From Micractinium sp. NFX-FRZ (lineage: Eukaryota > Chlorophyta > Trebouxiophyceae > Chlorellales > Chlorellaceae): a DNA stretch of 64,000 bases. A program made the translations under genes and the position numbers. Positions 54,204 to 64,000 of this stretch are shown here, one piece after another. Numbering within the stretch: position 1 is the stretch's first letter; each line of letters opens with the position of its first letter. Below the pieces are notes generated by a model. It did no database searches. It had not been told where the DNA came from and was given only the letters and a program-made list of their open reading frames with translations. The stretch lies in assembly GCA_029339195.1 (NCBI GenBank), contig JAPTJF010000345.1, positions 1-64,000 of the forward strand, in the 5' to 3' direction.

Positions 54204-56915
54204 TCAGGGGGGGGCGCAGTATGTGGACACACACTCCCCCACCGTTTGGCCGCAAGGGCTGTACTCGCCAACCTTGTCTGCGCAGCATTTCTCGCACTGA
54301 GAGACACCCTCGTCCCCTGGGCGAACCTTGCACCAGCACTTCCCGTGCGGGGGTGGCGGCGGGTACTTGGCGGGGGGAGGCGGGTACTTTGCTGGGGGAG
54401 GCGGGTACTTGGCGGGGGGAGGCGGGTACTTCGCCGGCGGCGGCGGGTACTTCGCCGGCGGCGGCGGGTACTTGGCCGGCGGCGGCGGGTACTTGGCGGG
54501 GGGAGGCGGGTACTTGGCGGGTGGGGGCGGGTACTTGGCTGGCGGAGGCGGGTACTTGGCGGGGGGAGGCGGGTACTTGGCGGGTGGGGGCGGGTACTTG
54601 GCTGGCGGCGGTGGGTACTTGGCGGGGGGAGGCGGGTATTTGGCCGGCGGCGGTGGGTACTTGGCTGGCGGCGGTGGGTACTTGGCTGGTGGCGGTGGGT
54701 ACTTGGCTGGCGGCGGTGGGTACTTGGCCGGGGGAGGCGGGTACTTGGCCGGCGGGGGCGGGTACTTGGCCGGCGGAGGTGGGTACTTGGCCGGGGGAGG
54801 CGGGTACTTGGCTGGTGGGGGCGGGTACTTGGCCGGCGGCGGTGGGTACTTGGCCGGGGGAGGCGGGTACTTGGCCGGCGGCGGTGGGTACTTGGCGGGT
54901 GGCGGTGGGTACTTGGCGGGTGGAGGCGGGTACTTGGCTGGTGGGGGCGGGTACTTGGCGGGGGGAGGCGGGTACTTGGCCGGCGGCGGTGGGTACTTGG
55001 CGGGGGGAGGCGGGTACTTGGCCGGCGGCGGTGGGTACTTGGCTGGGGGAGGCGGGTACTTGGCTGGTGGCGGTGGGTACTTGGCTGGCGGCGGTGGGTA
55101 CTTGGCGGGGGGGGGCGGGTACTTGGCCGGCGGGGGCGGGTACATGGCCGGCGGGGGATTATATGTTGTCGGCGGGGGATTATATGTTGTCGGCGGGGGG
55201 TTGTACGTGGCGGTTGTTATTGGAGGGCTCCTGGTGGTTGCAACTGTGGGAGGCAGGGTGGACACCAGCGTCTGGGTCGGCCTGCATTAAGTGTGGGTTG
55301 GAGTTGGGGTAATTTGCGTCAGGTAAGTGTCAACAGGGCGTTACCAGCAGAACTGTGTGTGCCCGCGGCAAAGCGGTAGGCCATCAAGCAGTCTGGGCGG
55401 CAAGGTAGGGGACTCTGAAGGAGAGCGTGAGAATCGAGGCAGAGATGCCAGCACCCTGGCTGGGGCAGTGCATCCCGGCAAGACGGGGAGGGCAGCAGAG
55501 GTGGGTGGCTGATTCTGCACGCCCTGCAGCCCACAAGCCCTCTTGGCGCTGGGCCCCTGGCCGTCCAGCCTCCACACATGGGCCGAGGGCCCGGGTGGCA
55601 GGAACCAATACTCCAGCCCCGGACTTACTGGGTGATTGTCGGGGGTGCTAGCGTCGGAGGCGGGATGGACACCACCGGTTCTGCGACCCTGCGTGTGTGC
55701 ATGTGGCAGTGGGTTCGGGAGGCAGCAGGGGACGGTGAACAGGGCGTGCCGAAGAAGAAGACTGGCGGTGGCTAGCAGAGTGGAGCAGAGTAGAATGCAT
55801 GAAGGAGGGGGGGGGCAGGTTGGCGGGGAGGTTGTTGCAGGGCACAGGAAGAGATGCGGTGGTTCTTGAAGCAAAGGACGGGAGCAGCGAGCAGCACCGC
55901 TGGGCGGCGGGGCAGGGTGAAGGACAGAGTGACAAGAGAGGCTGTGGCTTTCGGCTCCCCGGGGCAGTGCAGGCCGGCAAGCCGGGGGATCCAGCAGTGG
56001 GCACGCCTCCTGCAGTCCACCACGTCCCCTCACGACGCCCGCCCCCCTGACCGTCCAAGGCAGAGGGCCCAAAGGAGCTTTTGGGAAGAGCATCCCAAAA
56101 GAGAGCCTTGGGCTCACCTGGTGGGCGACACAATGGGCTCGGTGGACGTCGGGGCAGACACGGTGGGCCCCTCGGTGGATTTTGGGGCAGACACGGGGGG
56201 CGCCTCGGTGACTGTTGGGGCGGATGTGGTGTCTGTGGGAAGCTGGGTGGTCACCTGTGCCTCGGACGGCCTGCGGGCGTGCAGGTGGGAGTGGGTTTGG
56301 GAGGTTGAACAGGGCGTGAGTGAGAGAAGTGGTGGTGCATGCGCGGTGAGTGAGAGGCCCGCAGGCTACACCGCAATCGGGGACAAGGAGGGCAGCAAGC
56401 GAGGCGGTGGTTCCTGCAGCAATGGGGCAATGCAGTGAGCACGGCTGAGCAGCGCGCAGGGCGAGGCAGCGCGTGGGGAGGGAGGGCGCGGGGAGCGAGG
56501 CAGTAGTGCCTGCAGCAATGGGGCAGTGCAGTGAGCACGGGTGGGCAGCGGGCAGCATGAAGGAGGGCGCGGGAAGTGGCGCCGTGGTGCCTGCAAATGG
56601 GGCAGTGCAAGACGAGCGGGTGGTGATGTGGCAGGTTGGGGGCAGATTGGGCACGCCGGCAGCCCAGGGTATCTCATGCCCACCCCTCTGAACTCTTCCC
56701 AGCCAAATCCCAAAACGGACCGAGGGGCCAAGAAGCAAGAAGCCAATCCGTGAGAGAGAGAGAGATCCCAGGGGGCCCAGCACACTCCCATGGCCCAGCA
56801 TGCTCCCAGCAGCCCGGCACCCCACGGCCCACCGCCCCCTGGCAGCCACGCCCCCTTACGTGGAGATGGCGGCCAGCGCCACGAGCGCCACCACAACGGC
56901 CCCGGCCCGACGCAT
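54204..56915 (-). CDS. Extensin-like wall protein with 38 YPPPP heptads and a Cys-rich tail
   Basis: Exons 56915-56860, 56270-56118, 55688-55629, 55281-54204 give 448 aa; all three introns are phase 2. Exon 1 is the signal peptide MRRAGAVVVALVALAAIST. Exons 2-3 encode a Thr/Ser/Pro-rich mucin-like stretch (TTQLPTDTTSAPTVTEAPP, VVSIPPPTLAPPTITQ). Exon 4 has three TYNPPP units, one MYPPPPA, 36 KYPPPPA and one KYPPPPP, then a Cys domain (KCWCKV, QCEKCC, PCGQTVGECVSTYC). Contiguous prolines are classic sites for hydroxylation and arabinosylation, and the tyrosines for peroxidase cross-linking. Expected location: extracellular matrix. The array ends in a free Cys-rich module that may bind or dimerise. 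Repeat number should be variable. Family name unknown; extensin-like by composition only. Confidence 0.88.
54355..55152 (-). repeat. 21-bp coding minisatellite (KYPPPPA units)
   Basis: About 38 tandem 21-bp units. Differences are almost all at third codon positions of Pro and Ala, so selection for the heptad is likely. Higher-order blocks (two or three units repeated together) suggest recent unequal exchange. Confidence 0.95.
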
Positions 56916-56929
56916 GGTGGCGGGCCCTG

Positions 56930-57775
56930 CTAGGGAGGGAGGTGCAAGGGAGAGGGGGTGAGGGGAGGGGACTCCGGGGAACACAAAGTTTGAGGGCCTC
57001 TGTCCTGGATTGTAGTCCATGGGGGGGCCGCTTTGGACCGGCCGGTACTCCCGGGGCGTGGGGGGGGGGGGGGGGAGGGGCAAGGAGTGGGAGAGGCTTG
57101 GGGAAGCTTTGGACTGCCTCGTCCAGAGCTGCAGATGTCATGGTGGAATGGAGAGATCTCATTACTAGTGGGAGTTGGCAATGAAGCACTGCCGGCGCGG
57201 GTTGGGGGGGTCGCCCTTTGTTGTGGCGCCCGCCCGCCAACAGTAGGGGTGCCTCTCGGCCCCACCCTTGACCCAGCCGCTTCCCCCTTCCCTCCCAGCC
57301 ATGGGGCCGCCTCTCCCTCCCCACCCACAAAGCCCTACCCTCCCAAGGTCGCCTCCAAGGCCGTCCAAGGCCGGCCAATCCGCCCGTCCCTACCCACCCA
57401 GTCCTCCCAAGGGCTCGTGCCCACCTCTCCCTCCCTCTCGACCCACCAAGCAGCCACCCCAGGCTGTGTCCAGTGCAGATCGGGCAATACGCACAGGCGG
57501 GCGCACAGGCGAAGTTAAGGGAGGACCCTTGGAGGGCAGGCCAGAGGCAGAAGGGTTACCTTGGACGTGGGTGGGGCGCCTGGGTTGGCGGGCAGGGGCG
57601 CGGGCCAGTGGTGAAGACACCACGGAACACTAGGGAGAGAAAAAGATGGGGGGATGCCTTTGTACCCTCCAAAGCTCCCACGTGACGTGGCACCTTGGAG
57701 GGCTGGCAACGCGTCAAGATCTCCACTATTCCTTGCCCTGACCCACTAACCCCACATACAAGGTAAGCGCGCCTC
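56930..57775 (-). promoter_or_regulatory. YPPPP gene leader: 5' UTR intron and G-box module (copy 3)
   Basis: Minus-strand donor GTCCAAG|GTAACC (GT at 57559), acceptor CTAGCAG| just upstream of ATG 56915, and G-box CACGTG at 57679-57684 next to a second ACGTGG. Upstream, ccccacatacaaggtaag near 57752 matches copy 2. Confidence 0.6.
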
Positions 57776-58307
57776 TCCAACTCGGGCCTGCTTGCCTCCA
57801 GTTGCGTGCCGCTCTGCCTGCAACACTGCCTGGCGGTGTCATGCCAAACCCTTGCATTGGATCGGCCTCTGTTGCATGCCCCAGCCGCTGCCATGCCGAA
57901 ACCTTGCGTTGGGCCGGCCTTGGATGCTTGCGTTTCGGGTGGGGCATGGGGTGGGGAAGGAGGGGCGGATTGGGCAGCCTTGGACGGCTTGCTTTACTGT
58001 GGGCGGAGAGGCAGAGGCGGGCTGTGCAGTCTTGGACGGCTGGCTTGTGCATGCGGAGAGAGAGGCGGGTCCATGAGGGCATGGGCGGTACTGGCGCTGC
58101 CAGCGGCACCCCGACTAGTAGTGCTGAGCCCATGCTGTGACTGGCCGTGTCCGGGGAGGGGCGTCACCAGACAGTTTGCCAGTGCACCCGGGGCCAAGTC
58201 CCTGTATTCACCCACCCACACCCCCATTTGCTCCAACGTCCGCCTTCTCGCAGAAACCACACTTGCCGTGGCCCGTCATCTAGCAGCGCTTGGGCACAGG
58301 CACCCCA
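57776..58307. other. Divergent intergenic, YPPPP gene and UDP-glucose dehydrogenase
   Basis: Contains imperfect direct repeats (gccttggat/gcttg and gggcggagaggcag near 57910-58060). No exon found. Holds the UGDH promoter. Confidence 0.45.
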
Positions 58308-61300
58308 ATGAAGGTCGCGTGCATCGGTGCGTGGGTCCCGCCGTTATGCTGCTGCCGCTGCACTGCGGGCCGCGCTACCACCAGCTGGGCAGCTGTCTGC
58401 TGTGCCGGCTTGCTGGACTCTTTGGTGTAGGTATGGGACCAGTCAAGCCAAGCCACGGCGCCCGCTTCCAGGGTCGTAGTGCAGCAGCACTCCAGACCTC
58501 ACCGCCCGATCCCTGGGCACTGTTGCCCCCTCAGCTCGCCCTGACGAGGCGCATGTGCCCCAATGATTGCAGGTGCTGGCTACGTGGGTAAGTGCCCAGC
58601 TAAGCTCAGCGCTACCTGGCCAGGGTGCGCAGCGGTGACGGCGGCAGCAGAGCGGCAGTGGGGGTTCTCCCACAGCAGCGGCTCGCCGGCCTGCCGTGGG
58701 GCTGCGCCTTGCGCCCCAGTGCAGCGTGCCCCACTCTTGCACAGTGCTTTGCAGCTGCCTAGGCAGGCCCAGCAGGGGTTGCGTGGTTTGGGTTTCCTGT
58801 TGCCCTGACCCAACTCGACCGCCCCCACTCCCCAACCTCTGCGCCTCAACATGCCCGCCCCGCCCCTCACCCTGCCACCCTGCAGGCGGCCCCACAATGG
58901 CCATGGTGAGACCTGCCTGCCTGCTGTGCTTGCTGGCGCTCGCCGTCGGCTGTGCATGCCTGCACTTGCGCCATGTTCACAGGCCTTGCCACCACGTGCT
59001 GCCTCGCCTCTGCATGCCTCCGCACCCCCAAGCGCCGCACCCACCGCCGCCCCCCGTCGCCTGCCCGGCCCCCCGCCACCCTTGGCCCCCCACAGATCGC
59101 CCACAAGTGCCCGGAGATCGAGGTGGTGGTGGTGGACATCAACGAGGCACGCATCGCCGCCTGGAACAGCGACAAGCTGCCCATCTACGAGCCCGGGCTG
59201 CCAGAGGTGGTGCAGGCGGCGCGCGGGCGCAACCTGTCCTTCTCCACCGACGTCCACAAGCACGTGGGCGAGGCAGACATCGTGTTTGTCAGGTGGGGTG
59301 GGTGCCGCCAGGCGGCTGAGCAGTGGACACTGTGCGGGGCGCTGTGCGGGCACTGCTGGGCGCTGGGGCCCTCTACGCCCCTACAGGCGGTAGGTGGGTG
59401 AGCATTCTGCGGAGCGCTGGTGCTGGTGCTGGTGGGGTGCTGGTGATGGGCTTCCAGGCCCGCGGTTGCGCTGCCTTGCGGGTCATCGTACTGTAGCGCA
59501 GCATTTAAGGGCGGCAAACCTCGCTTGCTTGTCCCGCCCACAGCTCGGCACCCCTGCCTGCCTGCCCGCCTTGCGTGCGCCGCACCCGTGCAGCGTGAAC
59601 ACCCCCACCAAGACCCGCGGCGTGGGCGCCGGCAGGGCAGCCGACCTGACGTACTGGGAGGGCGCGGCACGCGTGATTGCCAGCGTTTCCACGAGCAGCA
59701 AGATCATTGTGGAGAAGAGCACGGTGCCTGTGAAGACGGCGGATGCCATTGAAAAGGTGGGAAGAGGCGGTGTGGGAAGAGCAAGGGACGTGGGGCCAAG
59801 AGGGGACCCGGACAGGGCACGCGGGCCAACATCAGCCTCTGGGCTGGGCGAGAGGAAGGCAAGGAGGGGCTGCACACCACCACACCGCTTGCTTCACGGC
59901 AAGCGTGCGCCAGCAGTGCATGGAAGAGCCCGCCTGCTGGGTGGTGCCCCTTGCGTCCACAAAGCTCTACGCACCGCCCTCCTCCCGCTGACCACCCCCG
60001 CAGGTGCTGCGCCGCAACTGCACCAACCCCGATGTCCAGTTTGAGATCCTTTCCAACCCAGAGTTCCTGGCAGAGGGCACCGCCATGCAGGTGTGGAGGG
60101 GGAGTAGAGGGGAGGGGAGGCGGGCGGGCACTGGCAGGTGAGGCAGAATCAGGGAGGCGGGCGGGCACTGGCAGGCAAGGCAGATGCCACAGCCGTGGAG
60201 GTGCCCAGTGGGGGAGACAGACGGACACTGGGAGGTGAGGCGGATGCCACAGCCATGGGGGAGGCGGGCGGACACTGGCAGGTGAGGAGGCCATCACAGC
60301 TGTGCAGGTGCCCAGCGGGGGAGGTGGGCAGGCACTGTGGCAGGGGAGGCTGAGGCCCCACTGCCGGCGCCGCTGCGCTGTGATGCATCATCCGGAGTGA
60401 AGGGCAGGTGGTATGGTTGCTGATCACAGCGAGGAGGCGCAGGCAAGCTGGGCTCAGCAGCGCACCACCACCCACCCACACCCACATGGTGGGTCCGCCC
60501 CGCTTGCTTGCTCTGCCTCCCTGGCTCCCCACTCAGGACCTGGCCGCCCCCGACCGCATGCTGATTGGTGGCAAGGACACCGAGTCTGGCCGCGCTGCCG
60601 TCGCCACCCTGGCCAGGTGTGGTGCTGCAATGCCTGGGTGTGCACGTGCCGTTCCCCGACCGCCCCGCCTTCAGCCACCTGCACACGTGCTGCGGTGCAC
60701 TGCCCACTGCCTCCCGCTTCTTCATGCTGTCCTCAACTCTGCCGCAACTCCCCCTGCCTGACCCCGCAGCGTGTATGAGCACTGGGTGCCCAAGGACCGC
60801 ATCCTGTGCACGAACCTGTGGTCCGCTGAGCTGTCCAAGCTGACCGCCAACGCCATGCTGGCGCAGCGCATCTCCTCCATCAACTCCATCTCTGCGCTGT
60901 GCGAGGCCACCGGTGAGGCACCTGGGGAGCAGCAAGCAGCAGCATGAAGTGGCAGCAGCCAGGGGTGGCAGCAGGGGAGCAGCCAGGGGCGGCAGCAAGG
61001 CCTGGTGGCAGCCAGGGACGGCAGCAGGGAAGCAGCAAGGAGCTGCACTTGCTGGGAGCAGTGGGGGCCATGCAAGGGGTGGGCAGTGCAGAAGAGGTGG
61101 GCCCTCTATTTGTGCTTGCCTGCGACGCAGCACGCGAAGCGGCATCTGTGGGGGGATCCCGCAGCCACCTGCAGGCATCCCGAGCGGGGCGCCACCCCTG
61201 CACACAGCCCCCCGCCCTGCCCCGTGCCCTGGCGCCCCAAGCCGCCCCCCCCCTTCACCCTGGCCGCCTCCCACCACCGCCTGCAGGTGCGGACGTGCAG

Positions 61301-63557
61301 CAGGTGGCTCGCTCCATCGGCACCGACTCCCGCATCGGCCCCAAGTTCCTGCACGCCTCCGTTGGCTTTGGCGGCTCCTGCTTCCAGAAGGACATCCTCA
61401 ACCTGGTCTACATCTGCCAGACCGTGGGCCTGCCCCAGGTGGCCAACTACTGGCACCAGGTGCGGGGGTGCCTGTCTGGCTACCCGTCTTCCTTGCACCG
61501 GTCACGGGGCACAAAGGGGGATTGGGGGTGCCTGCTGTTGCTTGTATCGTGCTGTTGCTTGTATGAAACCACCTGGGGTGTGGGCCGCCGGGGGGTGGGT
61601 GCTGCTGGCTGCTGCTGCAGGGCTGAAGCGAGCCAGCACTCAGTGAGCGAAGCCAGCAGTAGTGCCGGCGTGGAGGCAGGTGCTGTGCAAGTGTTCCCGC
61701 CCCCCTGCTGTGCATGTGCTGTGCACAGCGCTCCTGCCTCGCCAGGGGCCCATGAACTGGCGCTGCTGACACGCAGGTCCACTCGCCCCAAAATCTTGTG
61801 CCCCTTTCCCCGCCTGACCGGCCCACACCCCATGCAGGTCGTGCTGATGAACGACTACCAGAAGCAGCGCTTTGTGGAGCGCGTCATCTGCGCCATGTTC
61901 AACACCATCAAAGAGAAGAAGATTGCGGTGTTCGGCTTTGCCTTCAAGAAGGACACCGGCGACTCGCGGGAGACCCCCGCCATCGACGTGTGCCACGGCC
62001 TCATGGCCGACGGCGCCCGCGTGAGTGGCGGGGGCAGGGGGCGGGGCAGTTGAGGCGCACCCCCCTGCGTGGGCGGCATGCTGCAGTGCGGGGCGGGGGC
62101 GGGGGCATGGGCGGGCGCACTGTGCTGCAGTGTGGGGCAGCGGATGCCCCCGACAGTGCGCACCGACAGTTGAAAGGGAACACGGTGGAAAGGGGGAGGA
62201 GGGGAGCAGGGGGCAGGCCTGTGCGGGGCTGGCGTGTTGGGCCTACCTTGTCAGGCACAGCCCTGCGGCCTGCCCCTTCTCTCCTGCCACGCCTCCGCCT
62301 GAGCGTGCCCTCCCCTCTGCCCCGCCTGCCTCCCCTCTGCTCCTCTCCTCCCCTCCCTCCCCGCAGGTGTGTGTGTACGACCCTCAGGTGCAGGATGAGC
62401 AGATCTACCGGGACCTGGGCAGCGAGATGTTTGAGTGGGACCACCCCTACCCCCGCTCGCGCCCCGCCCCCAAGCCCGCCATCAACATTGCGCACGTGAG
62501 CGGTGTGCTGGGTGGCAAGGAGGGCTGCTGGAATGCAGAGGAGGTGCACAAGCTGTGGCAGGTGCTGGGTTGGGCGGGGCAGGCGTATGGGCGGGCGGGC
62601 CAGGCTGCTCTGCTTGGAAGGGTCAGCTGGCGCAGCGGCTGCACAGGTGGCGGTTGCACTGCCCTTGCCTTCCCCTGCGTCCGTGAACACGCCCCTCCCT
62701 CCCACTCCCTTACTGCCTGCCTTCCTTCCTTCCCTCTTTTCTTCCTTCCTCCCTTCCTCCCTTCCCCCCTGCTGCCGTCCCTCCCTTCCTCCTTCCTTCC
62801 TTACCGTTAAACCGCGTGCAATTTCATAAGAGTCTCTCCACCGTGCATGCTGATTGCCTGCAGGACTCCCTGGATGCAGCCCGGGATGCGCACGGCATCT
62901 GTGTGCTCACCGACTGGGACGAGTTCAGGGGCTACGACTACCAGGCAAGCCCTGCCAGGCTCTGCGCTATTTGGCTTTTGGCTTGCACGTGTTCCCCCTG
63001 GATGGGATGAAAGCAGGGACATGTGGCGCCAGCGCAGCCATCCACCTACCTTGGCTACGAGTTTGCGCCGCACCTGTTTGCGTCCGACACACGCACTGTG
63101 CACCCCTGGTTCACCTGCAGGCCATCTACGACAGCATGGTCAAGCCCGCCTTTGTGTTTGATGGCAGGAACATCCTGGACCACGCCAAGCTCAGGCGAGT
63201 GCATTTGGCGGTTGGTCGTTGTGTGTGGTGGCTGCAAAGGGAGAGGGAGGGGCACTGTGGGGTTGCAGCAACGGGGAGGAAGGCGGCAGAGCGGGGTGTC
63301 TGCAAGCGGGAGGGACTTCAGGAGGGTTGGGGCCCAGCGCCGGGTTGCTGCGAGGGTTAGGGGCTTCAGGAGGGCTGGGGGCGGCCGCCGGGTGGCTTCT
63401 CCAAGGCTGCACCAACGCTGCCAACAGAGTGCTCACTTTGCTGGCCTGCATCCTGACGGCCTGCTCCCCGCCTCCTTTCTGCCGCTGCAGGGAGATTGGC
63501 TTCATCGTGTACGCAATCGGCAAGCCAGTGGACCCCTTCCTCAAGAAGGTGAGCCCG

Positions 63558-63597
<40 letters not shown>

Positions 63598-63769
63598 CCC
63601 GCCCGCGCTGCTGCCGCGCTGCCAGTCACATGGCGTTGTTGTGCACAAGGGTGCTGCGGCCGGGCCACACCCGCCAGGCATGGCGTTGATGCATGCGCAC
63701 ACCTGCCCTCCACACTCACGCTCTGTTCCGCTTGCCCTCCTTCGTACACCTGTGCAGCAATATGACTGA
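58308..63769 (+). CDS. UGD: UDP-glucose 6-dehydrogenase
   Basis: Fifteen exons: 58308-58326, 58573-58587, 58886-58905, 59096-59292, 59594-59756, 60004-60090, 60537-60616, 60770-60912, 61287-61459, 61838-62020, 62367-62495, 62864-62944, 63121-63194, 63491-63548, 63758-63769; 477 aa, close to the plant length of 480. It oxidises UDP-glucose to UDP-glucuronate with two NAD+, in the cytosol, feeding UDP-xylose and UDP-arabinose. Landmarks: CIGAGYVGGPTMA (NAD loop), [88 protein letters not shown] with catalytic Cys273, [30 protein letters not shown]. Introns 12 and 13 start with GC. The donor at 62496 is preferred over 62562 because it gives the family's spacing. The protein ends FLKKQYD. Confidence 0.96.
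60085..60345 (+). repeat. Minisatellite after UGDH exon 6
   Basis: Degenerate units of about 45-50 bp (ggcgggcactggcaggtgaggcagatgccacagc) fill the start of intron 6. Several contain gccaca/tcagc...gtgcaggtg stretches that resemble the exon 6 end GCCATGCAG|GTG, so the array may have grown from the exon edge. Confidence 0.7.
60945..61045 (+). repeat. ggcagcag-type minisatellite in UGDH intron 8
   Basis: Imperfect repeats of gcagccaggg(t/g)(g/c)ggcagcaggg, about 20-25 bp each. Non-coding. Confidence 0.75.
63553..63604 (+). repeat. (CTGC)n microsatellite in UGDH intron 14
   Basis: A near-perfect run of ctgc units, starting shortly after the exon 14 donor. Confidence 0.9.
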
Positions 63770-64000
63770 GCACTTGGCGCGTGGGGGATGCGGACAGGGG
63801 GGTCACCAGCCAAGGGCGCTGCCTGCCCCGTGGAGGGTGATGCACGTAGCCACATGCACGGGCCAGGGTTCTGGCACTGGGACGCCAACTTGCAAGCCAA
63901 CTGACCATCTATGTTTGCAGCATGCTGTGGGCGGCCGCTTTCATCAGCTGCTGAGCCAGCCCTCTCTCTTTTGTGTTTGTTATTCGTGCAACTGCGCGCA
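63770..64000. other. UGDH 3' flank
   Basis: The final 231 bp after the UGDH stop. No TGTAA is visible before the window ends and no further gene begins. Confidence 0.5.

Noticed and set aside
54355..55152. CRISPR-like array of 21-bp repeats
   Set aside because: Units are contiguous with no spacers, the locus is eukaryotic and the unit is a coding heptad.
54185..55379. Long plus-strand frames of GGGGYLA or GTWPAAV repeats
   Set aside because: They are mirror readings of the minus-strand KYPPPPA minisatellite. Only the minus strand has a signal peptide, phase-matched introns and a Cys domain.
62496..62561. Extension of UGDH exon 11 to the GTGCTG donor at 62562
   Set aside because: It is in phase, but adds 22 residues where UGDH proteins have none; the GTGAGC donor at 62496 is stronger and gives the normal length.
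1..64000. tRNA, rRNA or riboswitch genes
   Set aside because: No cloverleaf with A and B boxes, no rRNA core motif and no riboswitch-like structure was recognised by eye; a covariance-model scan would settle it.

Overview
The window reads as nuclear DNA of a core green alga (Chlorophyta): very GC-rich, dense in short introns, rich in CAG/CTG runs, with TGTAA-type poly(A) signals after several genes. The proteins are plant-like: UDP-glucose dehydrogenase, an RRA-type arabinosyltransferase, a ZIP transporter like Arabidopsis At3g08650, a secreted class III-like peroxidase, and proline-rich wall proteins. The species cannot be named from sequence alone. All gene models were spliced by hand from phase-compatible junctions and have no transcript support.

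Layout. 0.2-3.0 kb (-): F-box-like protein. 4.3-7.4 (+): secreted peroxidase with a proline-rich stalk. 8.3-9.1 (+): small secreted Cys-rich protein. 9.8-13.3 (+): Asp/Asn beta-hydroxylase-like oxygenase. 14.2-15.4 (+): GNAT acetyltransferase, convergent with 15.8-19.5 (-): JMJD4-like JmjC oxygenase. 20.3-24.7 (+): BTB-domain protein. 25.6-30.5 (-): ZIP metal transporter. 31.0-32.5 (+): secreted Pro/Cys-rich protein. 34.7-36.6 (-) and 38.0-40.2 (+): divergent pair of paralogous Gln/Ala/Pro-rich proteins of unknown family. 41.9-42.7 (-): frameshifted relative of the wall protein at 54-57 kb. 43.9-44.2 (-): broken third copy of the Gln/Ala/Pro family. 44.8-48.7 (+): RRA-type arabinosyltransferase. 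50.0-51.3 (-): dead LINE fragment. 51.5-52.4: large inverted repeat holding scrambled 2OG-oxygenase pieces. 54.2-57.6 (-): wall protein with 38 YPPPP heptads. 58.3-63.8 (+): complete UDP-glucose 6-dehydrogenase.

Functional theme (inference). UDP-glucose dehydrogenase starts the route to UDP-arabinose, RRA enzymes arabinosylate hydroxyproline, the YPPPP protein is an expected kind of substrate, and a broken prolyl-4-hydroxylase-like gene and a proline-rich peroxidase lie nearby. Shared location does not prove shared function.

Genome-level signals. (1) About 11 of 78 hand-modelled introns have GC rather than GT donors, each required by phase or matched in a paralog except one with a GT alternative. 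(2) Tandem duplications of roughly 55-125 bp repeatedly straddle an exon edge or a stop codon, leaving decoy splice sites. (3) One 56-nt signal-peptide exon with its upstream leader intron and G-box recurs in front of unrelated downstream exons, always ending in phase 2, as expected for exon shuffling.
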